Part shown: piece by piece, positions 44,211 to 51,679 of the stretch
Layout of the letters: every line of letters begins with the position of its first letter
Numbering within the stretch: position 1 is the first letter of the stretch
Assembly: GCF_030699305.1 (NCBI RefSeq)
Contig: NZ_JAUYNB010000010.1
Location: 186,001 to 250,000, forward strand
From: Novosphingobium sp.
Lineage (GTDB): Bacteria > Pseudomonadota > Alphaproteobacteria > Sphingomonadales > Sphingomonadaceae
Length of the DNA: 64,000 nucleotides
Direction of reading: 5' to 3'
Translations under genes and position numbers: made by a program
Notes under the pieces: model-generated
What the model was told of the DNA's origin: nothing
Seen by the model: only the letters and a program-made list of their open reading frames with translations
The model's database searches: none

Positions 44211-45347
44211 ATGGAAAATACCCTGCCTGCCGAGGCGCTCGACGCTTCGTTCGATCTGGTCGCGCGTCAGGACGCCGCCGACGCCGCGCTGGGTGCGCTG
44301 CGTTCGGACGTGGAAGAAGTGAAGTCGCGGCTCGAACGCGTCAGCCGCGCCGCAGCCCGCCCGGCGCTGTCGGGCGCTGCCCAGCCCAGCCCGGAACTGA
44401 AGGGCTTCGTCGATGGCTATCTGCGGTTCGGGCGCGAGGCGGAGCTGAAGTCGGTGTCGGGCGCAGTGCTGGCCGATGGCGGCTTTGCCGTCCCGCGTGA
44501 AATCGACGCGATGATCGCCGCCCAGCTGAAGGCGATCAGCCCGATCCGCGCCATCGCCCAGATCGTGCAGACCGGCACGGCGGGCTATCGCAAGCTGGTC
44601 AGCACCGGCGGCACCGCATCGGGCTGGGTCAGCGAAGTGGCCGCGCGGCCCGAAACGAACACCGCCAAGTTCAGCGAAATCGCCCCGCCGATGGGTGAAC
44701 TCTATGCCAACCCTTCGGCCACGCAGGCGATGCTGGACGACGTCGATTTCGATCTGGAAGCCTGGCTGGCGAGTGAAATCGCGACCGAATTCGCCCGCGC
44801 AGAGGGTGCGGCGTTCATCACCGGCAGCGGCACCAACCAGCCGCTCGGTTTCCTGTCCGCCCCGACCGCGACCACCGGCGATGCCAGCCGCGCGTTCGGC
44901 ACGCTCCAGTTCCTGGGCAGCGGCCATGCCAGCGGGTTCGATACCGCGCCCGAACTGAAGCTGATCGATCTGGTCCATGCGCTGAAGTCCGGTCACCGTC
45001 AGGGCGCGACGTTCGTGATGAATTCGAAGACGCTGGCCGCCGTGCGCAAGTTCAAGACCGCCGACGGTGCGTTCCTGTGGCAGCCGGGCCTGCTGGAAGG
45101 CCAGCCCGCGCGCCTGCTGGGCTATCCGGTGATCGAGGCCGAGGACATGCCGGATGTCGCCGCGAACGCCTATCCCATCGCGTTCGGCAACTTCCGCAAC
45201 GGCTATCTGATTGCCGAGCGCAAGGTCACCACGATCCTGCGCGATCCGTTCACCAACAAGCCGTTCGTGAACTTCTACGCCACCAAGCGCGTCGGCGGCC
45301 AGGTGCTGGACAGCGACGCGATCAAGCTGCTGCGCATCGAGGCGTAA
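44211..45347 (+). CDS. GTA major capsid protein (HK97 fold, gp5)
   Basis: A 378-residue capsid protein. Residues about 1-70 are the scaffold-like delta region (LDASFDLVARQDAADAALGALRSDVEEVKSRLERV), a coiled coil removed by the protease in relatives. The HK97 core follows: LKSVSGAVLADGGFAVP, AQIVQTGTAGYRKLVSTGG, EIAPPMGELYANPSATQAMLDD, and the C-terminal FRNGYLIAERKVTTILRDPFT. ATG 44211. A strong terminator follows, and a hairpin precedes the gene. Confidence 0.94.
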   Translation: MENTLPAEALDASFDLVARQDAADAALGALRSDVEEVKSRLERVSRAAARPALSGAAQPSPELKGFVDGYLRFGREAELKSVSGAVLADGGFAVPREIDAMIAAQLKAISPIRAIAQIVQTGTAGYRKLVSTGGTASGWVSEVAARPETNTAKFSEIAPPMGELYANPSATQAMLDDVDFDLEAWLASEIATEFARAEGAAFITGSGTNQPLGFLSAPTATTGDASRAFGTLQFLGSGHASGFDTAPELKLIDLVHALKSGHRQGATFVMNSKTLAAVRKFKTADGAFLWQPGLLEGQPARLLGYPVIEAEDMPDVAANAYPIAFGNFRNGYLIAERKVTTILRDPFTNKPFVNFYATKRVGGQVLDSDAIKLLRIEA

Positions 45348-45402
45348 GGCTTTGCCTTGCGGCACCGGGCCGGTGCCGCCTGCGCCGTCAGGCGCAGACA
45401 AC

Positions 45403-45445
45403 GCGCCCGCGCCGTTCCTCCCTTGCGGCGCGGGCGCACCCTTTT
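45403..45445 (+). terminator. Strong intrinsic terminator after the capsid gene, inside the GTA cluster
   Basis: GCGCCCGCGCCG / CGGCGCGGGCGC is a perfect 12-bp stem with an 11-base loop, followed by ACCC and TTTTT. Two smaller hairpins precede it (GCGGCACC/GGTGCCGC and TGCGCC/GGCGCA). Partial readthrough would give much more capsid mRNA than tail mRNA. Confidence 0.82.
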
Positions 45446-45471
45446 TCTGATCCTCAACCACGGAGACCGCC

Positions 45472-46020
45472 ATGCAGCGGGCAATCATCACGCCGGCCGT
45501 GCTTCCCCCGGCGGCGCTCACCGAACTGAAGGACTGGCTGGGCATCACTACCAGCACCGACGATGCGCAGCTGACCAGCCTGCTGCGCGCCGCCCTTGAC
45601 CTGTGCGAAGGCTTCACCGGCAGCATGCCGCTGCAACAGGTGTGCGAGGCGGTACTGCCGGTCTCCGCCGGCTGGCAGGATCTGCCCGCCCGCCCGGTTC
45701 AGGCGATCACGCTGGTGGAGGGCATCCCGGCCGAAGGCGCGCGCTTTGCCGTGCCGACCGCTGACTATGCGCTGGACCTGACCGCCGATGGCGGGGGCCG
45801 GGTGCGGGTGCTGAACCCCGGCGCGGCAGGGCGCATCGCGGTGCGCTTCAGCGCTGGCCTTGCCGCCGACTGGAGCGCCCTGCCCGAAGCCCTGCGCCAC
45901 GGCGCGGTGCGGCTGGCCGCGCACCAGTATCGCCAGCGCGAGGGTGCGGAGGATGGCGCAATGCCGCCCGCCGCTGTCGCCGCGCTGTGGCGGCCGTGGC
46001 GCAGGTTGCGGCTGGCATGA
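45472..46020 (+). CDS. GTA head-tail connector (gp6-like)
   Basis: A 182-residue adaptor that binds below the portal. The N-terminal helical part LTELKDWLGITTSTDDAQLTSLLRAALDLCEGFTG is the conserved gp6-like block, and ALRHGAVRLAAHQYRQREG near the C-terminus matches the final helix. The start follows the capsid terminator by 26 bases with GGAG upstream. Rhodobacter GTA places a gp7 stopper next; here only a 50-residue ORF is present. Confidence 0.85.
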   Translation: MQRAIITPAVLPPAALTELKDWLGITTSTDDAQLTSLLRAALDLCEGFTGSMPLQQVCEAVLPVSAGWQDLPARPVQAITLVEGIPAEGARFAVPTADYALDLTADGGGRVRVLNPGAAGRIAVRFSAGLAADWSALPEALRHGAVRLAAHQYRQREGAEDGAMPPAAVAALWRPWRRLRLA

Positions 46021-46169
46021 CCGGCTTTGCCGATCTTGCCGCCCGCCTGACCCAGCACGCCGCCCGGATCGCGCTGGCCCGGGCTGAAACCCGCCGTCTG
46101 GCGCAGTCCGATCCGGCGGTGCGCTGGCGCAAACCGGGGCTGCTCTGGCCCCGCTTCACGAAAGGATAA
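46017..46169 (+). CDS. Small GTA-cluster ORF, 50 residues
   Basis: ATG 46017 overlaps the gp6 stop (ATGA). The product is a basic helical peptide of 50 residues (FADLAARLTQHAARIALARAETRRL), ending WRKPGLLWPRFTKG. It occupies the place of gp7 but is much shorter than a head-tail adaptor. It could be a remnant or a small stopper substitute. I recognise no family. Confidence 0.5.
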   Translation: MTGFADLAARLTQHAARIALARAETRRLAQSDPAVRWRKPGLLWPRFTKG

Positions 46170-46174
46170 GCGCG

Positions 46175-46576
46175 ATGGAAATCCCCCTGCGCGCCAGCCT
46201 GATCGCCTGGCTGGCCGCCGATCCGGCGCTGTCCGGCCAACTCAACGCCATTGTTGAGGAAGCCCCCAGCCGCACCGCACTGCCGTGGCTGGCGCTGGCT
46301 GCCAGCGCCAGCGCCGACTGGAGCTGCAAGGACCGGGCAGGCCGCGAAGTGCGCGCCGCGCTGGAACTGCACTGCCGGGGCGACCGGCCCGATGCCGCCG
46401 CCGCGCTAGTGGCCGCGATCGAGGCGTGCGTGGCCGCGTTTCCGGCGGCGCAGACGGGCTTTCGCGTGGTGACCGCCACGTTCCTGCGCGCCCGCGCCGA
46501 ACAGCGCGCGGCGAACACCCGCGCCATCCTGCTCGAATACCGCTTCCGCGTGCTGGCTGACCAGGCCGCCCCTTAA
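46175..46576 (+). CDS. DUF3168 tail terminator-like protein (gp8)
   Basis: A 133-residue DUF3168 protein, the group containing phage tail-completion proteins. LRASLIAWLAADPALSG at the start, TALPWLALAASASADWSCKD, and RVVTATFLRARAEQRAANTRAILLEYRFRV at the end fit the family. It sits between the connector and the tail tube, as in Rhodobacter GTA gp8. Confidence 0.85.
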   Translation: MEIPLRASLIAWLAADPALSGQLNAIVEEAPSRTALPWLALAASASADWSCKDRAGREVRAALELHCRGDRPDAAAALVAAIEACVAAFPAAQTGFRVVTATFLRARAEQRAANTRAILLEYRFRVLADQAAP

Positions 46577-46600
46577 TCCCCTGTTTCAAGGAGAACCATC

Positions 46601-47008
46601 ATGACCGCCCAGAAAGGCAGCGCCTTCCTGCTCAAGATTTCGAACGGCGCGACCCCGCCGGTTTACAACACCGTCGCCGGACTGCGCACCACGCAGCTGT
46701 CGATCACCGGGGATACGGTGGTGATCACCTCCAAGGAAAGCGGCGGCTGGCGCGAGTTGCTGTCGGGCGCGGGGGTGCGGCAGGTGTCGGTCAGTGCCGC
46801 CGGGATTTTCCTGGGCAGCGCCGCCGAAGCGCAGCTGCGCAGCAACGCGATGGCCGGAACGCTCGACGATTATGAATTGAGCTTCGAGGACGGCGAAAAG
46901 CTGCGCGGGCGGTTCCTCGTCCAGAAGCTGGACTATGCCGGGGATTTCAACGGCGAGCGCAATTACACGCTCAGCCTTGAAAGTTCCGGCGCGGTGGTCC
47001 CGGCGTGA
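46601..47008 (+). CDS. GTA major tail tube protein (TP901-1 type, gp9)
   Basis: A 135-residue tail tube subunit. KGSAFLLKISNGATPPVYNTVAGLRTTQLSI, the central SGGWRELLSGAGVRQVSVSAAGIF and YELSFEDGEKLRGRFLVQKLDYAGDFNGERNYTLSLESSG are diagnostic. ATG 46601 is preceded by AAGGAG. The chaperone gene overlaps its end (GTGA). Confidence 0.93.
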   Translation: MTAQKGSAFLLKISNGATPPVYNTVAGLRTTQLSITGDTVVITSKESGGWRELLSGAGVRQVSVSAAGIFLGSAAEAQLRSNAMAGTLDDYELSFEDGEKLRGRFLVQKLDYAGDFNGERNYTLSLESSGAVVPA

Positions 47009-47331
47009 GCGCGGCCAATTCCTGGCGCGGCGAAGCCAGCCTGACAATCGCGGGCAGTGCGCGCGTGCTGCGCCCCAGCTTTGCCGCGCTGGTTGCGGCG
47101 GAGGAAGAGCTTGGCCCGCTGTTCGCGCTGGTCGAACGCGCCGGGGCAGGGCAGCTGCGGCTGGCCGAACTGGCGGCGCTGTTCTGGCACTGCCTCTCGC
47201 CGCAGGGTGGCCTGACCCGCGAGGCTGTGGGCGAGGCGGTGCTGGCGATGGGTCTGGCCGCCGCCAGCGCGCCCTTGCGCGTTGTGCTGGGACAGATCCT
47301 GCAGGGCGATGCGGGCCAACCTGCCGCATGA
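47005..47331 (+). CDS. GTA gp10-like tail chaperone
   Basis: A 108-residue protein of the GTA-gp10 family, which acts in tail assembly. WRGEASLTIAGSARVLRPSFAALVAAEEELG is the signature, and LRLAELAALFWHCL follows. GTG start. It overlaps the next short gene by four bases (ATGA). Together they resemble the two-part chaperones of long-tailed phages, here as separate overlapping genes. Confidence 0.88.
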   Translation: MSAANSWRGEASLTIAGSARVLRPSFAALVAAEEELGPLFALVERAGAGQLRLAELAALFWHCLSPQGGLTREAVGEAVLAMGLAAASAPLRVVLGQILQGDAGQPAA

Positions 47332-47531
47332 CCCGCGCGTTCGGCCCCGGCGCGCTGCGGCTGGCGGGGCTGGCGGCGCGGGCGCTGGGCTGGCGACCGG
47401 ACGAATTCTGGCAGGCGACCCCGGCGGAACTCGCCGCGATCCTGCTGCCCCCCGATGCCCCCGGCGAGCCGCTGTCTCGCCGCGACCTCAACCGACTGAT
47501 GGAGCGCGACAATGACCGACCCGGTAGATAG
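47328..47531 (+). CDS. Phage tail assembly chaperone (gp10.1-like)
   Basis: A 67-residue protein beginning at ATG 47328. FGPGALRLAGLAARALGWRPDEFWQATPAELAAIL and LSRRDLNRLMERDN match the small tail assembly chaperone family of GTAs. Its last 20 bases overlap the tape measure start in another frame. Confidence 0.82.
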   Translation: MTRAFGPGALRLAGLAARALGWRPDEFWQATPAELAAILLPPDAPGEPLSRRDLNRLMERDNDRPGR

Positions 47532-48081
47532 CCTGCTGATCGATGTGCGCGCCAATACGCAAGGGTTTGCGCAGGATATCGCTGCGATGCGCAGCACCTT
47601 TGACGGCACGCTGGTCGATGGCTTCGAACGCGCGGGCACCGTGCTGGAACGCGGACTGCTGACCGCGATCCGCAAGGGCAGCCTGGGCTTCGATGACCTG
47701 AAGCGGATGGCCTTCAACGTGATCGACCAGATCGCTGCGCAGGCCGTTTCGGGCTTGTTCGCCGGAACCGGCGGCGGCGGCGGGGTGGGCGGTCTGCTCA
47801 ACCTTGGCAGTCTGTTCGGCGCGGTGCTGGGCCTGCCGGGGCGCGCCACGGGCGGGCCAGTCTCGCCGGGGCGCGGCTATCTGGTGGGGGAACGCGGGCC
47901 GGAACTGTTCGTGCCGACCAGCGCGGGGCGGGTGGAAGCCAATTCCGGCAGCGCCGCGCCGCGCGATGTGCGCGTGTCGATCACCATCGCCCAGCCCGCC
48001 GGGGGCAGCGCCCCGCAGGCGCTGCAACGTTCCAGCCGCCAGGTCGCCAGCGCGGTGCGCCGGGCGCTCAGCGAACTTTGA
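47512..48081 (+). CDS. Short tail tape measure protein (gp11-like)
   Basis: A 189-residue tape measure protein. DVRANTQGFAQDIAAMRSTFDGTLVDGFERAG is the N-terminal helical part; a glycine-rich centre (FAGTGGGGGVGG) is followed by GRATGGPVSPGRGYLVGERGPELFVP, the motif common to tape measures of short-tailed GTAs. Its length implies a short tail. Confidence 0.87.
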   Translation: MTDPVDSLLIDVRANTQGFAQDIAAMRSTFDGTLVDGFERAGTVLERGLLTAIRKGSLGFDDLKRMAFNVIDQIAAQAVSGLFAGTGGGGGVGGLLNLGSLFGAVLGLPGRATGGPVSPGRGYLVGERGPELFVPTSAGRVEANSGSAAPRDVRVSITIAQPAGGSAPQALQRSSRQVASAVRRALSEL

Positions 48082-48096
48082 TCAGGGGATTCCACG

Positions 48097-50433
48097 ATGG
48101 CTTACTGGCTTGCCGCCCGCCGCGAAGGGCAGGACGGCGACTGGATCCAGCGCTTCGATCCGCGCTTCTGGACCGTCAATTTCCCGCGCCCGATGATGGC
48201 CTCGGTCATCACCACCGCGCCCGATGCGCTGCGGGTGGATGCGGTGTTCCTGCGTGAAGGCGATCTGGCCGGACTGATCTGGGACAGCGCCGATACGCTC
48301 GATCACCCGCTGCTCGGCTATGCGACCGACCGGGATTATGCCCGCACCACGTTGCGGCTCCGCTGGCGCTCGGACGGCGTCCTGCCGCTCGATGCGGTGA
48401 GCGGCCCGACCCTGACGATCGAGGGGCGCGATGCTGCTGGAGCGATCCGCAGCTGGTATGTGCGGCTGTGGAACTATGCCACTGGCACGCCGACCGATGC
48501 CCAGATCGAACTGCCGTTTTCGGCGCTCAGCGGCGGATTTCTGCTGCCGGGGGAGGCCGATCCGGTCCATGCGTCCGCGATCGACCGGATGTTCATTTCG
48601 CTGGTTGCGCCGGGGTATGTCGCGGGCAGCACAGTGCCGCTCGCCGCCCCGGCGGAAGGGTGGGCGGAACTCTCCGCCATCCGCTGTGAGGGCGCGCGGG
48701 CGATGCTCGAACTGGGCGATGTGATCGTCCCGCCGCACGGCCTCGCCATGGCCAGCGCCTATGACGACGCCACCAACCAGACGCCCGCGCGGCTGATCCG
48801 GAATGCCCGCCAGCTGGGCTATCGCGGCAGCTTGCTCCACTATGTCGGGATGAGCCATTTCATGCGGCTGGGCGCGGCGGGTGAAGGGTTCCTGGCGCAG
48901 ACCGGCGGCGATCCGCTGTGCGGTCCGGCGCGGGCCTGGCACCGGGCGTTCTTTACCGAGGCGTTGGCGGCGGGGTTTTCACCGATTGCCTCGCTGTCCT
49001 ATGAATTGCTGGCGCAGCATTGCCCGGATGCGTGGCAGCAGCGCGCGGCGAACGGCGACCCGGCGCGGACCGGATGGAGCCCGCCTTCGGCGCTGCTTTC
49101 CCCCGCCAGCAGCTCCGCGATGGTCTGGCTGCAAGCGGCTGGCGCGGCCTTTGCGGACCTGATGCAGCAAGCGGGCGCGCCGGTGCGGTTCCAGATTGGC
49201 GAGCCGTGGTGGTGGATCATGGCCGATGGCCGCCCGTGCATCTACGACGATGCCGCCCGCGCCGCGCTGGGCGGCAATCCGGCGGTGATTGCGGACCTGC
49301 GCCAGCCGCTGAACGCGGCGCAGCAGACCTTGCTCGATGCCGCCGGGGCGCTGCTCGCCAGTTCAACCGCCGCGCTGACTTCCGCCGTGCGGGCGGCGGC
49401 TGCGCCCGCCAGCGCCGAAGTGCTGCTGCTGGTGTTCACACCCACCGTGCTCGACCCCGCCATGCCCGATCTGATCCGCGCAAACCTGCCGGTCGGCTGG
49501 GCCGCGCCCGCGTTCGACCGGTTGCAGGTGGAAGATTACGACTGGCTGACCGCCGGGGCCGATGCGTTCCGGCGCGGCGGCTATGCGCTGGTCAACCAGC
49601 GGCTGGGCTATCCCCCGGCGGCGCAGGATTACCTCGCCGGGTTCGTGCTGGACCCGGCGGATGCGGACCAGTGGCGGCGGATCGACGCCGGGCTGGATGA
49701 GGCCGCCACGCGCGGCGCGCACGAGCGCTTCGTCTGGGCGTTGCCCCAGGTCTGCCGCGATGGATACGTCCGCCTGCCCCTCTCTCAGAACGAGGACGAT
49801 ATGCTGCCTTTCGATGACGTCCCCTATCCGCTTGCGCTCGGCCGCGACGCGACGATCACGCCGGAATTTTCGACCAGCGTGGCCGTGACCGCATCGGGGT
49901 TTGAGCGGCGCAACAGCCTGTGGTCGAACGCGCGGCTGCGGTTCGATGTTGGCCCCGGCATCCGCTCCGAAGCGGAGCTGGGCACGCTGATTGCCTTTTT
50001 CCGGGCACGGCGCGGCGCGGCGCGGGGGTTCCGGCTGCGCGATCCATCGGATTTCAGCTCCAACGGGATGACCGGCGCGCCGACCCTGCTCGATCAGTTG
50101 CTGGGCACTGGTGACGGCGTGACCGCCAGTTTTCCGCTGCTGAAGCGCTATGGCGAAGGGGAGGCGGAGCAGCTGCGACGGATCACCCGCCCCCGCGCGG
50201 ACAGCGTGCAGGTCAGCGTCGCTGGCGTGGTGGCAGCCGGCTGGGCGCTGGATGCGGGCGGCGTGATCACGCTCACCGCACCGCCCGCGCCGGGCCAGGC
50301 GGTGCGCGCCGGGTTCCTGTTCGACGTGCCGGTGCGGTTTGCCGAAGACCGGCTGGAAATCTCTGGTGCGGCCTTTGCCGCTGGCGAAGCGCCCAGTGTG
50401 CCGATCATCGAAATCCGCGAGGAACCGGCGTGA
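48097..50433 (+). CDS. Enlarged gp12-like distal tail protein with an added N-terminal domain
   Basis: A 778-residue protein. Only the last 205 residues (from 49816; PYPLALGRDATITPEFSTSV, ERRNSLWSNARLRFDVG, GFRLRDPSDFS) are the DUF2460 domain that is the whole of Rhodobacter GTA gp12. The first 570 residues are a separate large region with a beta-rich start (WFDPRFW-like opening, ARTTLRLRWRSDG) and a hydrolase-like centre: LHYVGMSHFMRL, HRAFFTEALAAGFSPIASLSYELL, RFQIGEPWWWIMADG, and VEDYDWLTAG. This resembles a TIM-barrel glycosidase-like module. It may be a carbohydrate-binding or cell-wall-active addition to the tail tip. Confidence 0.82.
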   Translation: MAYWLAARREGQDGDWIQRFDPRFWTVNFPRPMMASVITTAPDALRVDAVFLREGDLAGLIWDSADTLDHPLLGYATDRDYARTTLRLRWRSDGVLPLDAVSGPTLTIEGRDAAGAIRSWYVRLWNYATGTPTDAQIELPFSALSGGFLLPGEADPVHASAIDRMFISLVAPGYVAGSTVPLAAPAEGWAELSAIRCEGARAMLELGDVIVPPHGLAMASAYDDATNQTPARLIRNARQLGYRGSLLHYVGMSHFMRLGAAGEGFLAQTGGDPLCGPARAWHRAFFTEALAAGFSPIASLSYELLAQHCPDAWQQRAANGDPARTGWSPPSALLSPASSSAMVWLQAAGAAFADLMQQAGAPVRFQIGEPWWWIMADGRPCIYDDAARAALGGNPAVIADLRQPLNAAQQTLLDAAGALLASSTAALTSAVRAAAAPASAEVLLLVFTPTVLDPAMPDLIRANLPVGWAAPAFDRLQVEDYDWLTAGADAFRRGGYALVNQRLGYPPAAQDYLAGFVLDPADADQWRRIDAGLDEAATRGAHERFVWALPQVCRDGYVRLPLSQNEDDMLPFDDVPYPLALGRDATITPEFSTSVAVTASGFERRNSLWSNARLRFDVGPGIRSEAELGTLIAFFRARRGAARGFRLRDPSDFSSNGMTGAPTLLDQLLGTGDGVTASFPLLKRYGEGEAEQLRRITRPRADSVQVSVAGVVAAGWALDAGGVITLTAPPAPGQAVRAGFLFDVPVRFAEDRLEISGAAFAAGEAPSVPIIEIREEPA

Positions 50434-51251
50434 GCCGGGTCTGGTTCAGCCAGCCGCTGGAAACCGTCGCCACGTTCTGGCGGGTCTTGCGGCGCGATGG
50501 GGTGACGCTGGGGTTCACCACGCATGATCGCGACCTGTGGTTTGACGGGATCTGCCACCGGGCAACGCCGGGCATGGTTCCCTCGGCCATTCGCCGCTCG
50601 GCTGATTTCGAACCGGACAGCGCCGAAGTGCAGGGCGCGCTGAGCCATGATTCGATCGCGGCCACCGATCTGGCAACCGGGCGGTTCGATGGGGCGCGGG
50701 TGCTGATCGGGTTGGCCGACTGGCAAACGCGGGAGCGGCACATCCTGTATCGCGGCAGCATCGGCGCGGTCGCGGAACAGGCCGGGACGTTCACCGCCGC
50801 GCTGCAATCGCGCAAGGTCGAACTGCACCGCGATCCTGTTCCGCGGACCAGTCCCGGTTGCCGGGCGGCGTTCTGCGGACCCGGCTGCACGCTGTCGGCG
50901 GCGCGGTTTCTCCATGACATCGCGGTGCAGGCGGTCGATCCGGCCACGAATGCCCTGACCTTCACCGGCCCGGTCAGTGCAGCCGATCTGGTCGGCGGGC
51001 AGTTGCGCTGGCTGGATGGTCCGCTGGCCGGGATTGCCATGGGGGTGACCGGGTCGGTGGACGGCGCAATCGTGCTGGATCAGCCGCTCGATCTGGTTCC
51101 GCCCCCCGGCACCCCCGCGATTGTGCAGGAAGGATGCGATCGGACGCTGGCAACGTGCGCGGGGCGTTTTGCCAACGCGATCAACTTTCAGGGTGAACCA
51201 TTTCTGCCGGGCAATGATCTGGTCGCCCGCTATCCCTCAGCCCAGCAATGA
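50430..51251 (+). CDS. GTA hub protein, DUF2163 (gp13)
   Basis: A 273-residue tail hub. ETVATFWRVLRRDGVTLGFTTHDRDL and ADFEPDSAEVQGALSHDSI are DUF2163 blocks. The C-terminal part has CRAAFCGPGC and, later, GCDRTLATCAGRF, then FQGEPFLPGND. This cysteine set matches the region that binds an Fe-S cluster in lambda-gpL-like hub proteins; metal binding here is inferred. The gene overlaps gp12 and gp14 by four bases each. Confidence 0.9.
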   Translation: MSRVWFSQPLETVATFWRVLRRDGVTLGFTTHDRDLWFDGICHRATPGMVPSAIRRSADFEPDSAEVQGALSHDSIAATDLATGRFDGARVLIGLADWQTRERHILYRGSIGAVAEQAGTFTAALQSRKVELHRDPVPRTSPGCRAAFCGPGCTLSAARFLHDIAVQAVDPATNALTFTGPVSAADLVGGQLRWLDGPLAGIAMGVTGSVDGAIVLDQPLDLVPPPGTPAIVQEGCDRTLATCAGRFANAINFQGEPFLPGNDLVARYPSAQQ

Positions 51252-51667
51252 CCGGGGCAGTAACTGGCGCGGACCTGGCGCGGGCGGCCAGCGGGCTGAT
51301 CGGTGTGCGGTTCCTGTTGCACGGGCGCGATCCGGCCACCGGGCTGGACTGTATCGGCCTGCTGGCCGCAGCGCTTGCTGCCATCGGCCGCCCGGCCGTG
51401 CTGCCTTCGGGCTATGCACTGCGGATGCGCGATCTGGCCGGTTGGCTCCCGCCGCCCCGGACACTGGGGTTCACGTGCGCTGAGCGGCCGGTTGAACCCG
51501 GAGACGCGGTGCTGGTGCGGCTCGGCGCGGCCCAGCTGCATCTGGCGATTGCCGCGTCCGATGGCGGCTGGATTCACGCCCATGCCGGACTGCGCCGGGT
51601 GGTTCACCAGCCGGCGCTGCCCGACGGGGCAATCCTTCACCACTGGCGTCTGACGCCCTGCGATTGA
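51248..51667 (+). CDS. NlpC/P60-family cell wall peptidase (gp14)
   Basis: A 139-residue tail peptidase. The catalytic Cys is in GLDCIGLLAAAL (about residue 36) and the His in AQLHLAIAASDGG (about residue 98); WIHAHAGLRRVV holds a third polar position. In GTAs this protein opens the peptidoglycan for DNA delivery. It overlaps the hub gene (ATGA) and precedes gp15 by 12 bases. Confidence 0.9.
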   Translation: MTGAVTGADLARAASGLIGVRFLLHGRDPATGLDCIGLLAAALAAIGRPAVLPSGYALRMRDLAGWLPPPRTLGFTCAERPVEPGDAVLVRLGAAQLHLAIAASDGGWIHAHAGLRRVVHQPALPDGAILHHWRLTPCD

Positions 51668-51679
51668 AAGCGGATTTTC

